This document shows, in pieces, positions 8,618 to 17,869 of a stretch of 64,000 bases of DNA. The position numbers were made by a program, and so were the translations under genes. Under the pieces are notes generated by a model, which ran no database searches, was not told where the DNA came from, and saw only the letters and a list, made by a program, of their open reading frames with translations. This stretch comes from Bradyrhizobium lablabi (GTDB lineage: Bacteria > Pseudomonadota > Alphaproteobacteria > Rhizobiales > Xanthobacteraceae). Location of the stretch: positions 434,001-498,000 of the forward strand of contig NZ_JAFCJK010000002.1 of assembly GCF_018131005.1 (NCBI RefSeq). Reading direction: 5' to 3'. Within the stretch, counting starts at the first letter, position 1. Every line of letters starts with the position of its first letter.

Positions 8618-9853
8618 ATGCCATCTCGTTCTCGTTACATTGTTGTGATCGCAGCGCTCGCAAGTGCGGCGCTCGCCGCGACCTCTGCCTTTGCACAGAA
8701 GAAATACGATCCCGGCGCAAGCGATAGCGAAGTCAAGGTCGGCAACATCATGCCCTATAGCGGGCCGGCGTCGTCCTATGGCGTGATCGGCAAGACCGAA
8801 GCCGCCTTCTTCAGGATGATCAACGACCAGGGCGGAATCAACGGCCGCAAGATCGACTTCATCAGCTATGACGACGCGTATTCGCCACCGAAGGCGATCG
8901 AGCAGGCGCGCAAGCTCGTCGAGGGTGACGAGGTGCTGCTGATCTTCCAGGCGCTCGGCACGCCGTCCAATTCGGCGATCATGAAATACATGAACGCCAA
9001 GAAGGTGCCGCAGCTCTTCGTCGCTTCCGGCGGCACCAAGTTCGGCGATCCCAAGAACTTTCCCTGGACCATGGGCTTTCAACCCAACTACCAGAGCGAA
9101 GGACGCATTTACGCGAAATACATCCTCGATCATTTCCCCAACAGCAAGATCGCGGTGTTCTGGCAGAACGACGACGCCGGCAAGGATCAGTTCAAGGGCT
9201 TGAAGGACGGGCTCGGCGACAAGGCCGGCATGATCATCGCCGACAAATCGTATGAGGTGAGCGATCCCTCGATCGATTCCCAGATCGTCGCACTGCACGA
9301 TTCCGGCGCCGACATTTTTTTCTCCTGGGCGGCGCCGAAGGGCTCCGCGCAGGCGATCCGGAAGGTCGGCGAGCTCGGCTGGAAGCCGAAGTTCTTCCTC
9401 GCCAACACCGCCACTTCGGTCGCCTCCGTGCTCAAACCCGCGGGCGTCGAATTTTCCAAGGGCATCATCTCCACGGCGTATCTGAAGGACCCGACCGATC
9501 CGACGTGGGACAAGGATCCCGCCATCGTGCAGTGGCGCGCCTTCATGGACAAGTATTATCCCGACGGCGACAAGGCCAACGCCAACAACCTCTATGGCTA
9601 CGTGCAGGCGGAGGCGATGGCGCAGGTGCTGAAGCAGTGCGGCGACAATCTCACGCACGAGAACGTCATGAAGCAGGCGGCGAGCCTGAAGAACTTTCAT
9701 TCCGAGCTGATGCTGCCTGGCATCATGGTCAACACCTCGCCCGACGACTATTTTCCGATCGAGCAGATGCAACTGATGAGGTTCGACGGCGAAGCCTGGG
9801 AGCTGTTCGGCGATGTGATCACCGGCGAAGTCGGGCACGAGGCGTCAAGATAG
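8618..9853 (+). CDS. ABC transporter substrate-binding protein, branched-chain amino acid type
   Basis: This is a 411-residue periplasmic binding protein of the LivJ/LivK (Peripla_BP_6) family. The signal peptide ends in ATSAFA before QKKYDPG. The mature domain starts with DSEVKVGNIMPYSGPAS, the typical opening of the family, followed by INDQGGINGRKI. The ATG at 8618 is chosen because it gives a clean signal peptide and has GGGAGA upstream; the longer in-frame extension is not plausible. No permease or ATPase genes adjoin it, so it is an orphan component that either works with a remote Liv system or binds aromatic or other carboxylated ligands, as many rhizobial paralogs do. Confidence 0.9.
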   Translation: MPSRSRYIVVIAALASAALAATSAFAQKKYDPGASDSEVKVGNIMPYSGPASSYGVIGKTEAAFFRMINDQGGINGRKIDFISYDDAYSPPKAIEQARKLVEGDEVLLIFQALGTPSNSAIMKYMNAKKVPQLFVASGGTKFGDPKNFPWTMGFQPNYQSEGRIYAKYILDHFPNSKIAVFWQNDDAGKDQFKGLKDGLGDKAGMIIADKSYEVSDPSIDSQIVALHDSGADIFFSWAAPKGSAQAIRKVGELGWKPKFFLANTATSVASVLKPAGVEFSKGIISTAYLKDPTDPTWDKDPAIVQWRAFMDKYYPDGDKANANNLYGYVQAEAMAQVLKQCGDNLTHENVMKQAASLKNFHSELMLPGIMVNTSPDDYFPIEQMQLMRFDGEAWELFGDVITGEVGHEASR

Positions 9854-9911
9854 CGCGCAGTTGGATGGGCATCCGTACACTGGTTGCATAGGCTTGGAGC
9901 CGCGGAGGACC

Positions 9912-11294
9912 TCAGCCCGCGCTAAGGCGAACGCCGGCACGCAAGAACTTTTGCGGATCGACCGCCTCGCCATCGATCCGGGTTTCATAGTGCAGATGCG
10001 GCCCGGTCGAGCGCCCGGTTGAACCGACCGCGCCGATCACCTGACCGATCTTGACGACGTCGCCGACCCTGACATGGATTTCCGACAGATGACCGTAGCG
10101 GGTCGAGAGTCCGTTACCATGGTCGACCTCGACCATGCGGCCGTAGCCGCCGGCCCAACCCGACGAGACGATCTTGCCGTTGGCGGTCACGCGCACGGGA
10201 TCGCCGGTGGCGGCGCGGAAATCGAGGCCTGTGTGCATGGCCGGGCGACCGAGGAACGGATCGCTGCGCACGCCGAAGCCGCTCGTGAACTCGACTTCGC
10301 CGACGACGGGCTTGCGGTAGGGTACCAGCGCCAGCGTCTGGTTCAGGCGCTGCATCTGCGCGCGGTTGATGTTGATGCGGTAGAGTTGGCGTTCGAATGG
10401 GCCGGCGTCGGCGGGGAGCTTGACGGGCACAAACGGACCACCCATGCCCGAGCGCGGCGTCGCCGCTTCGAGTTGGGCCATGTCGAGGCCGAGGTCGCCG
10501 ATCACGCCGCGCATTCGCCGTACCCGCGATTCGATGCCGTCCTCGACCGAGGACAGCACGGCCATCTGCCGCCGCTCGATCTGATCCAGCGAGGTCTGCA
10601 GGCGAACGAGGACGTTGTCGACGCCTTGAACCTTGGCGAATTGATTGGGCTGAGCCTTGATCGCCAGCGGCGCGCGGGACTCCAGGCGTGCTTCGCGGTC
10701 GGGCGGTGCGACGAAGATCACGGTATCGCTGATCGGCGAGGGCTTTGGCGTACCGGGGGATGTCCCCCCGGTCTCGGCGCCGCGGCCCTGTGGCCTGATC
10801 GATCCGGTGACTGAGACGTCGGGGATCGCACCTAGCGCGGTGGTGCGCGATTCCAGTGTGGTCTGCCGACGCATGATCTGGTCGAGCTTCTGATCGAACT
10901 GTTCCTGGTCGAGCAGCTGGCGACTGGTGGTCCGATCGACCTTTGCGCGCAGTTCGGCGATGCGGTCCTCATAGGCGTATTGCATCTCGGCCTGGCGGGC
11001 GATCAGCCGGGTCAAGACGTCGTCGCGGAAGGCAAAATAGGTGGCGGTCGCAGCCGACCACATGCCGAGCAGGACGATGGTACCGACTGCGATCCAGAAC
11101 ACGACCGGCCCGAAGCGGACCTGCTTGCCGGCATGGACGATGGCGTACCCCGCGCCGGAACCGGCCGCGGCCGGCATTGTCGCCACCGCGGCGGCATTGG
11201 CGGCCGGCCGGCGCGGCGGCGTCCGGCCGTGGTCCTGCGGATGATGGTGCTTGTGATATTCGAAGTGATGACCAGAACGGCTCGACATCGGCAC
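9912..11294 (-). CDS. M23-family murein endopeptidase, membrane-anchored
   Basis: This 460-residue protein probably cleaves peptidoglycan cross-bridges or activates other hydrolases. It has a His-rich cytoplasmic N terminus (HHFEYHKHHHPQDH), one transmembrane helix (WIAVGTIVLLGMW, about residues 55-85), a periplasmic coiled-coil-like region rich in Gln and Arg, then a LytM/M23 domain over the last ~130 residues. The zinc ligands are intact: HTGLDF (H and D) and HLHYE (second His). Intact ligands suggest an active enzyme rather than an EnvC-like activator. It is convergent with the binding-protein gene, 58 bases away. Confidence 0.9.
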   Translation of the reverse strand: MPMSSRSGHHFEYHKHHHPQDHGRTPPRRPAANAAAVATMPAAAGSGAGYAIVHAGKQVRFGPVVFWIAVGTIVLLGMWSAATATYFAFRDDVLTRLIARQAEMQYAYEDRIAELRAKVDRTTSRQLLDQEQFDQKLDQIMRRQTTLESRTTALGAIPDVSVTGSIRPQGRGAETGGTSPGTPKPSPISDTVIFVAPPDREARLESRAPLAIKAQPNQFAKVQGVDNVLVRLQTSLDQIERRQMAVLSSVEDGIESRVRRMRGVIGDLGLDMAQLEAATPRSGMGGPFVPVKLPADAGPFERQLYRININRAQMQRLNQTLALVPYRKPVVGEVEFTSGFGVRSDPFLGRPAMHTGLDFRAATGDPVRVTANGKIVSSGWAGGYGRMVEVDHGNGLSTRYGHLSEIHVRVGDVVKIGQVIGAVGSTGRSTGPHLHYETRIDGEAVDPQKFLRAGVRLSAG

Positions 11295-11385
11295 TCCCGC
11301 GCCGGTCGGACCAAGCTCCGTACGGCTATCTGTATGGCCGATTTGACCGTTCTATGGTTAATTTTCAGGAAATGGAACCGGACCG

Positions 11386-12078
11386 TCAGAGTGACCGTGC
11401 GGCCGCAAGCACCTCGTCGGCGTGGCCGTCGACCCTCACATTGCGCCAGACCTTGGCGACGTTACCCTGCGAGTCGATCAGAACCGTTGTGCGAATAATT
11501 CCCAGAAAGGTCTTGCCATACATGGATTTTTCGCCCCAGGCACCATAGGCTTCGAGCATTTCATGCTTCTCATCCGAGATCAGAGGAATCGACAAGTCGT
11601 GTTTGTTTCGAAATGATTCCTGCGCCTTAAGCGTATCGGCGGAGATCCCGAGCACCGCAGTGTCGGCTTCGGCGAAGGCGCCGTTCAGCCTGGTGAAGTC
11701 GACCGCCTCCCTTGTGCAGCCGGGGGTGTCTGCCCGAGGGTAAAAGAAAAGGACGAGCTTCCTTCCAGCGAAGTCGGTCAACGAGACAATGCCGCCGCCG
11801 TCGCGCGGCAGCGTGAAGGCCGGAGCAGTGCCGCCCTCGGAAAGTCCAGCGCCGCGCGATTTGGCCGCAGCCGCCGGCCTGGATTTTAACGGCTTCGATG
11901 ATGCCCTGTGCGAGGCTTTGGCCGGGATGGATCTGGTGATCTTGCCTGAGGTCGCTGCAGCCGCCGTGCGGGGTTTCGCCGGGGACTTGCCCGTGCTCGC
12001 GCTTGCTCGGCGTGCGACCTTCGAGGCAGCCCGCTTTCCGGTTGGGTTGGAGGATTTCTTGCGCGTTTTCTTGGACAT
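11386..12078 (-). CDS. bcp: Peroxiredoxin Q/Bcp with histone-like N-terminal extension
   Basis: This thiol peroxidase reduces hydroperoxides. The AhpC/TSA-type domain covers about residues 75-230, with the peroxidatic motif ADTPGCTREAVDF (Cys121 from this start). The resolving Cys found five residues later in E. coli BCP is absent, so it is probably a 1-Cys enzyme or uses a partner thiol. The N-terminal ~70 residues are almost all Lys, Ala, Ser, Arg and Pro (for example KKTRKKSSNPTGKRAASK), resembling histone H1 tails. The start at 12078 has a strong AAGGAAGG Shine-Dalgarno six bases upstream; an ATG at 12138 would add 20 residues but lacks one. It is divergent from the AsmA-like gene. Confidence 0.9.
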   Translation of the reverse strand: MSKKTRKKSSNPTGKRAASKVARRASASTGKSPAKPRTAAAATSGKITRSIPAKASHRASSKPLKSRPAAAAKSRGAGLSEGGTAPAFTLPRDGGGIVSLTDFAGRKLVLFFYPRADTPGCTREAVDFTRLNGAFAEADTAVLGISADTLKAQESFRNKHDLSIPLISDEKHEMLEAYGAWGEKSMYGKTFLGIIRTTVLIDSQGNVAKVWRNVRVDGHADEVLAAARSL

Positions 12079-12293
12079 ACGCCTTCCTTTCGTCGCTTTC
12101 CGCGGCTCAACCATTGGAGTATTGGGACCCTTGGCCACAGCGCAGGGATTCGCAGCCGTCGCGGTGCAAATTTGACCGCCTCGGGGTATGGTTACAAGGA
12201 ATTCGATGCGTCACTCATCCGTTCGTTGAATCGCCTTTTGATTGGTTTCTTGGGTCTGTCAGCGGGCAGCAATATCAACCGAGGATTGGCGCG

Positions 12294-15200
12294 ATGCCGA
12301 CACAGGAGCGCTCGAAACGAATCGGAGGGCGCTCCGACGACGGCGATCAACTTCACCGCCAGCACCTAGAGGCAATGGCAAGGACTACGTCGCCGCAGGG
12401 GCCAAATCCGCGCACCGAGGCTCAATTCTCGCAATGGGAAGATGAGGTTGCGTGGGACGAACAGGACGAGGCTGCCGGCCATCGCGCGCGGCGGCTGTTG
12501 GCGCGTTCCGATACGGGTCTCCACCGCTTTTCCGATTTTTGTGCAGGCCTGCAGCGCTGGCTGAGGACTGGGCGCTGGGTGCGACGCGTTGGACTCGTGA
12601 TGGTGGCGCTCGTGGCGGTCTTCGCGACCTGTTTCGGGGTGCTGTGGTGGCGCCTCGGTGCCGGTCCGATCAATCTCGACATGGCCACGCCCTGGCTCGC
12701 GGCGGCGATTGAAGAGAATATCGGTCACGGCAACACGGTTGAGGTCGGGGGCACCCAGATCGAGCGCGCCGGCCGAGTCAGAATCGCGGTGCGTATCCGC
12801 GATATCATCGTGCGCGACCGCGATCGTGCGATCGTCGCGAGCGCGCCCAAGGCCGAGGTGCGGCTGTCGGGAACGGCGTTGCTGATGGGGCAACTCCGCG
12901 CTGAAAGCCTCAACCTGGTCGATGCCGAACTGTCGGTGCGCATTACGCCAGATGGCTATGTGACGGTGTCGACCGGGGATACCGCCAAGCCGCTGGCAAC
13001 CGGCGTCGCCTCGAAGAAGGACGCCGGATTGGCGCCGACACTTCCGCGCCCGCCGCCCGCCACTGCCGCGCCGTCGACGGCCGATTCCGCGCAGAGCGGG
13101 ATCCTGGCCGGTCTCGATTGGCTCGACAGCCTCAGCATGACAGGGCTCGACGGCCAGAATCTCAATGAGATCGGTCTGAAGAACGGCAATCTCGTCGTCG
13201 ACGACCAGCAGCGTGGCAGCAAATGGACCTTCGACAATATCAGCCTTAGCCTGCGACGGCCGAGCGGCGGCGGAGTGGCGTTGAGCCTTGGCGAGGAGGG
13301 CGCAAAACCCTGGTCGCTGCGCGTGCTCGTCGGCCCGCAAAGCAACGGCGTTCGCTCGGTCGACATCAAGGCCGACAAGGTCTCGACGAGCAACATCCTG
13401 CTCGCGCTCAGAACCAAGGATCTCACCTACAACGCGGACCTGCCGCTGTCGGGTGAACTGATGGGCGAACTCGGCCGCGACGGACTGCCGACCTATTTCC
13501 GCGGCAAGATCACCGCCGGCGCCGGCACCATCATCGACACCGACACGCCGGATTATCCGATGGCGATCGATTCGGCAGAGATAAGCGTCGAATGGGATGC
13601 GGGGCGGCGGGTGCTGCTCGCACCGTTCAAGATTATTTCCGGTGCCAACCGAATCACGCTGCTCGGCCATCTCGAGCCACCGAACGACAACGTTACCGAT
13701 TGGCAGGCCGGATTCTCGGGCGGTACTATCGTGCTGGCCGGCATCGACAAGGAGCCGCCGCTGATCTTCAACCGCATCAACGTCGCCTTCCGCTTCGACA
13801 CCGACAAGAAGCGCGTGATGCTGACACAGGCCGACATCAGCAATGGCGAGATCGGCGTCGCCGGCACCGGCAACGTCGACTATTCCGGCGAACCGCGGCT
13901 GCAACTCGGCTTTGCTGGCACGCCGATGTCGGCTTCCGCGCTGAAGCGGATGTGGCCGACCATCATCGTGCCGGAGGTGCGTGAATGGGTGATCGAACGC
14001 ATCGAGAAGGGGACGCTCCAGCGTATCGATGTTGGCGTCAATTCGCCGGTGCGCAACCTGTCTCGCAAGGGACCGCCGATCCCGGATGACGGTCTCGCCG
14101 TCAACATCGTCGCATCAGGCGTCGCGGTGCGCCCGGTCGACGAAATGCCTGTCGTGCACGATGCCGATCTGAAGGCGAAGGTGACCGGCCGCACTGCGAC
14201 GGTGACGATTGGCCAGGGCATCGCGGACACGCCCGCTGGGCGCAAGATCACGTTGTCGGATTTCACCTTCGAAGTGCCGGACATGGCGCCGAAGCCCTCG
14301 CCGTCGAAGGTCAAGTTCCGGGTCGATAGCGGAGTACCAGCGGCCGCGGAAATCCTTGCTTCCGACCGGCTGAGCGATCTCTCGGGCCCGCCCGTTGATC
14401 CCAACGCCAGCAAGGGCAACGTCACTGCCATCATCAATCTTGGCATGCCCGTGAAGGGCGCTCTGACCAAGGCCGACACGACCTACTCGGTCACCGCCGA
14501 CATCAGCGGCGTCGCCATCGACAAGCTTGTGATGAACCAGAAGCTCGAGGCCAACGCGTTGAAGGTCGCAGCCAACAACGCGGGTTATCAGGTCAAAGGC
14601 GACGTCAAGATCAACGGGCAGGCGGCGTCGCTGGATTATCGCAAGCCCGCCGAGGGCGACGCCGATATCAAGCTGCAGGCAACCCTCGACGACGCGGGCC
14701 GCGCACGTCTCGGCCTTGATCTCGGCTCGGCCGCCAGCGGCGCTGTCCCCATCAAGCTATCCGGCAAGATCGGCAGCGGCGATAACAACACCAAGCTGGG
14801 CGTCGAGGCCGACCTGACCGCCTTGAAGCTCGACAACGTCCTGCCAGGCTGGGTCAAGGCGCCGGGCAAAGCGAGCAAGGCCACCTTCAACGTGGTGCCG
14901 AAACCCCAATCGACGCGATTCGAGGACATCGTCGTGGACGGCAGTGGGGCGTCGATCAAGGGCACGATCGAGATCGACCAAAACGGCGACCTGATGAACG
15001 CGAACTTCTCGACCTATTCGCCGTCGGAAGGCGACAAGACCTCGCTGAAGGCGGAGCGCGGCACAGACGGCGTCGTCAAGGTGACGATGCGCGGTGACGT
15101 GTTCGATGGCCGCGGTTTCCTCAAATCCGCAATCTCCGGCCGCGAGGCCGATGCCAAGGGCAGGACCAAGAACGTCGACTTCGATGTCGACGTGAAGCTG

Positions 15201-15950
15201 GGCGCCGTGGCCGGCTTCAACGGCGAAGCGGTGCGCAGCGTCGACGCCAAGGCTTCGCGGCGAAACGGCATCATCAAGGGCTTCAGCCTGACCGGGAAGG
15301 TGGGGCGCGACACACCTGTCACCGCGGATCTGCGCGGTCGTCAGCAGGGGCGCGAGGTGATCTACCTGCAGACTAACGACGCCGGCGCCTTCTTCCGCTT
15401 CACCGACACCTATTCCAAGATGCTCGGCGGCCAGCTCGCCCTCGCGATGGAGCCGCCGACGGTCGAACCGGGCGCCAAGGAGGGCCTGATCAACGTCCGC
15501 GACTTCGCGGTAAAGGGCGAAACACAGCTCGATCGCGCGGTCGCCGGCGGACCGATCGGCACGCAGAATGGCATCGCGTTCACGGCACTCCGCGCCGAGT
15601 TCACGCGCCACAGCGGTCAGCTTTCGATCCGCGACGGCGTCGTCAAGGGACCGAGCATCGGCGCCACGATCGAAGGCAGCATCGACTATGTCGGCAACCA
15701 GGTGCGCATGAACGGCACCTTCATCCCGATGTACGGGCTGAACAACATGTTCGGCCAGATTCCGTTCTTCGGAATTTTCCTCGGGGCCGGCAGCAATGAA
15801 GGCCTGATCGGCGTCACCTATGAAGTGGTGGGCACGCCCAATCAGCCGGTGCTGCGCGTCAACCCGATCTCCGCGTTGGCGCCCGGGCTGACACGGAAGA
15901 TTTTCGAGTTCAGGCAAAACAACCCGACCGATTTTCAGCCGAACAACTGA
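12294..15950 (+). CDS. YhdP/AsmA-like envelope protein (DUF3971 and AsmA-like C-terminal domain)
   Basis: This is a 1218-residue inner-membrane-anchored protein of the AsmA/YhdP superfamily, bridge-like proteins implicated in phospholipid transport to the outer membrane (established for E. coli YhdP/TamB/YdbH). It has a ~100-residue cytoplasmic N terminus, one helix (VGLVMVALVAVFATCFGVLWW), a long beta-rich periplasmic body, and an AsmA-like C terminus ending with MYGLNNMFGQIPFFGIFLG and GVTYEVVGTPNQPVLRVNP. This ending is typical of the family in Alphaproteobacteria. The start at ATG 12294 has GAGG nine bases upstream; earlier in-frame starts would extend into the divergent promoter of the peroxiredoxin gene. 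Confidence 0.88.
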   Translation: MPTQERSKRIGGRSDDGDQLHRQHLEAMARTTSPQGPNPRTEAQFSQWEDEVAWDEQDEAAGHRARRLLARSDTGLHRFSDFCAGLQRWLRTGRWVRRVGLVMVALVAVFATCFGVLWWRLGAGPINLDMATPWLAAAIEENIGHGNTVEVGGTQIERAGRVRIAVRIRDIIVRDRDRAIVASAPKAEVRLSGTALLMGQLRAESLNLVDAELSVRITPDGYVTVSTGDTAKPLATGVASKKDAGLAPTLPRPPPATAAPSTADSAQSGILAGLDWLDSLSMTGLDGQNLNEIGLKNGNLVVDDQQRGSKWTFDNISLSLRRPSGGGVALSLGEEGAKPWSLRVLVGPQSNGVRSVDIKADKVSTSNILLALRTKDLTYNADLPLSGELMGELGRDGLPTYFRGKITAGAGTIIDTDTPDYPMAIDSAEISVEWDAGRRVLLAPFKIISGANRITLLGHLEPPNDNVTDWQAGFSGGTIVLAGIDKEPPLIFNRINVAFRFDTDKKRVMLTQADISNGEIGVAGTGNVDYSGEPRLQLGFAGTPMSASALKRMWPTIIVPEVREWVIERIEKGTLQRIDVGVNSPVRNLSRKGPPIPDDGLAVNIVASGVAVRPVDEMPVVHDADLKAKVTGRTATVTIGQGIADTPAGRKITLSDFTFEVPDMAPKPSPSKVKFRVDSGVPAAAEILASDRLSDLSGPPVDPNASKGNVTAIINLGMPVKGALTKADTTYSVTADISGVAIDKLVMNQKLEANALKVAANNAGYQVKGDVKINGQAASLDYRKPAEGDADIKLQATLDDAGRARLGLDLGSAASGAVPIKLSGKIGSGDNNTKLGVEADLTALKLDNVLPGWVKAPGKASKATFNVVPKPQSTRFEDIVVDGSGASIKGTIEIDQNGDLMNANFSTYSPSEGDKTSLKAERGTDGVVKVTMRGDVFDGRGFLKSAISGREADAKGRTKNVDFDVDVKLGAVAGFNGEAVRSVDAKASRRNGIIKGFSLTGKVGRDTPVTADLRGRQQGREVIYLQTNDAGAFFRFTDTYSKMLGGQLALAMEPPTVEPGAKEGLINVRDFAVKGETQLDRAVAGGPIGTQNGIAFTALRAEFTRHSGQLSIRDGVVKGPSIGATIEGSIDYVGNQVRMNGTFIPMYGLNNMFGQIPFFGIFLGAGSNEGLIGVTYEVVGTPNQPVLRVNPISALAPGLTRKIFEFRQNNPTDFQPNN

Positions 15951-16011
15951 AGCAACGGCACTGTGTCGGGCTTGCAATCTCCTGGCTCGGTGCCGGGCAT
16001 CCTCGATGACG

Positions 16012-17748
16012 TCAGTAGCCGGCAGCCAGTCCACTGTTGCGACGCGGATCATTCGCTCCATAAAAGCGATTGCTGCCAACCGGCTTGCCCATAAGTGACG
16101 GCGCGCCGATGATGATGACCGCCAAATGATTGGCCGGGTGCGGCGGACCAAATTTGTGGCCCATGCCTTCCAGGATTTTGCGCGTGTCCGGTGACAGCGT
16201 GTAATTCTCCAGGTTGGTCAGGTCTGGGAGCCATTGCTGATGGAAGCGCGGCATGTCCACTGCCTCCTGGGCGCTCATGTCGTAATCGATGGCGCAGATC
16301 ATCGTTTGCAGCACGGCGGTGATGATGCGGCTTCCGCCCGGCGTGCCCACCACCATGACCGGTTTGCCGTCCTTCGTCACGATAGTCGGACTCATGGAAG
16401 ATAGCGGGCGCTTCCCAGGGACGATCGCGTTGGCTTCGCCCTGCACCAGGCCATACAGGTTCGGTACGCCCACTTTGGCGGTGAAGTCGTCCATTTCGTC
16501 GTTGAGGAGCACACCCGTCCTCGCCGCCGTCACGCGGGCGCCGAACCAATCGTTCAGCGTGTAGGTGACCGAGACCGCGTTGCCGTCCCTGTCGGCGATT
16601 GAATAGTGCGTGGTATTGCTGCCCTCGTGCGGCTCGACGCCCGGCTTGATGTCCTTGGACAAACCGGCCTTGTTTGGATCGATCACGGCGCGGATCTTGG
16701 CCGCGTAGTTCTTGTCGAGCAGGCGATCGAGCGGATTTTTCACGAAGTCCGGGTCACCGAGATAGCTGTTGCGATCGACATAGGCGTGGCGCATGGCTTC
16801 GATTTGGTAGTGCACGGCCTGTGCGGAGTGGAAACCCTGCTCCCTCAGCGGATAGCCCTCCAGGATGTTCAGAATCTCGCAGATGATCACGCCTCCCGAG
16901 CTCGGAGGCGGTGCGGAGACCACGTGGTAGCCGCGGTAATCGCATTCGACAGGCGCGAGCTCACGCGTCTTGTAGTTGTCGAGGTCCTCCTGCGTGATCA
17001 GGCCCTTGCCGGCCTGGCTCGATGCCACGATGGCACTGCCGACCCAACCCTTGTAGAAACCGTCGGTGCCTCGCTTGCTGATCTCGCGCAACGTTTCGGC
17101 GAGTTCGTGCTGCGCCAGCCGCTCTCCCACCTGGAACGGCTTGCCGTTGTTGAGGAAGATGGCGGCCGACGCGGGGTCTTCCTGAAAGTCCTTTGTCGCC
17201 GTGTGCAGCATTTCGATATCGCCCTGGTCCAGCACGAAACCATCCTCGGCCAGTTGAAGCGCCGGCGCGATCAGGTCGGCGCGCTTCATGGTGCCGTACT
17301 TCTCGCGGGCGTATTCCATACCGGAGACGGAACCGGGCACGCCGACCGCGAGGTGCCCCTTGGTGGACAGGCCCTTGATGACGTTGCCGTCCTTGTCGAG
17401 ATACATGTTGGCGGTGGCGCCCTTCGGCGCCGTTTCGCGGAAATCCAGGAAGGTCTTGCGGCCGTCGGCGAGCTGGATGGTCATGAATCCGCCACCGCCC
17501 AGATTGCCGGCCGCGGGATAGACCACCGCGAGCGCATAACCGACTGCGACCGCCGCGTCGACCGCGTTGCCGCCCCGCTTCAGCACGTCGACACCCACCA
17601 TCGTGGCCAGATGCTGGGCGGAAACCACCATGCCGTTTTCTGCGGCGACCGGCGCGACGGACGCCGCAGAAGCGGGAGCCGAGACCGCAATGCTGATCGA
17701 GGCGATCGCGGTGACCATCCACCGAAGCGCTGTTCCTGGTTTTTGCAT
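16012..17748 (-). CDS. ggt: Gamma-glutamyltranspeptidase
   Basis: This Ntn-hydrolase proenzyme is exported to the periplasm, where it hydrolyses or transfers gamma-glutamyl groups, chiefly from glutathione. The 578-residue precursor starts with a signal peptide ending in APASA. The large subunit has GNAVDAAVAVGYALAVVYP and GNLGGGGFMTI. Self-cleavage should occur before Thr379 in NTTHYSIADRDGNAVSVTYTLN, giving the catalytic N-terminal Thr of the small subunit. The oxyanion region PLSSMSPTIV and the GTPGGSRI motif are intact. The start at 17748 has GAGGAAA upstream. A second in-frame start 14 codons earlier lacks a good ribosome site. Confidence 0.93.
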   Translation of the reverse strand: MQKPGTALRWMVTAIASISIAVSAPASAASVAPVAAENGMVVSAQHLATMVGVDVLKRGGNAVDAAVAVGYALAVVYPAAGNLGGGGFMTIQLADGRKTFLDFRETAPKGATANMYLDKDGNVIKGLSTKGHLAVGVPGSVSGMEYAREKYGTMKRADLIAPALQLAEDGFVLDQGDIEMLHTATKDFQEDPASAAIFLNNGKPFQVGERLAQHELAETLREISKRGTDGFYKGWVGSAIVASSQAGKGLITQEDLDNYKTRELAPVECDYRGYHVVSAPPPSSGGVIICEILNILEGYPLREQGFHSAQAVHYQIEAMRHAYVDRNSYLGDPDFVKNPLDRLLDKNYAAKIRAVIDPNKAGLSKDIKPGVEPHEGSNTTHYSIADRDGNAVSVTYTLNDWFGARVTAARTGVLLNDEMDDFTAKVGVPNLYGLVQGEANAIVPGKRPLSSMSPTIVTKDGKPVMVVGTPGGSRIITAVLQTMICAIDYDMSAQEAVDMPRFHQQWLPDLTNLENYTLSPDTRKILEGMGHKFGPPHPANHLAVIIIGAPSLMGKPVGSNRFYGANDPRRNSGLAAGY

Positions 17749-17869
17749 CGATTTCCTCGGAAATGCCGGCTGTTGCACACCGGTTGCCATCGCACCGCGT
17801 ATGTCTATCAGCGTGTGCGCCGGGGCGCCATGGGGTGGGTCATCCGTGGCCGGCGGGCTCCGAGATGGT

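Noticed and set aside
8504..9838. 444-codon open frame opposite the substrate-binding protein
   Set aside because: Mirror of a well-recognised gene with strong codon bias; no ribosome site or family resemblance.
12003..12293. Upstream in-frame extension of the AsmA-like gene
   Set aside because: It would overlap the peroxiredoxin coding sequence and its promoter; ATG 12294 has a fitting ribosome site.
14757..16151. 464-codon open frame overlapping the AsmA-like gene and ggt
   Set aside because: It runs antisense through the AsmA-like C terminus and into the end of ggt; its translation has low complexity and no motif.
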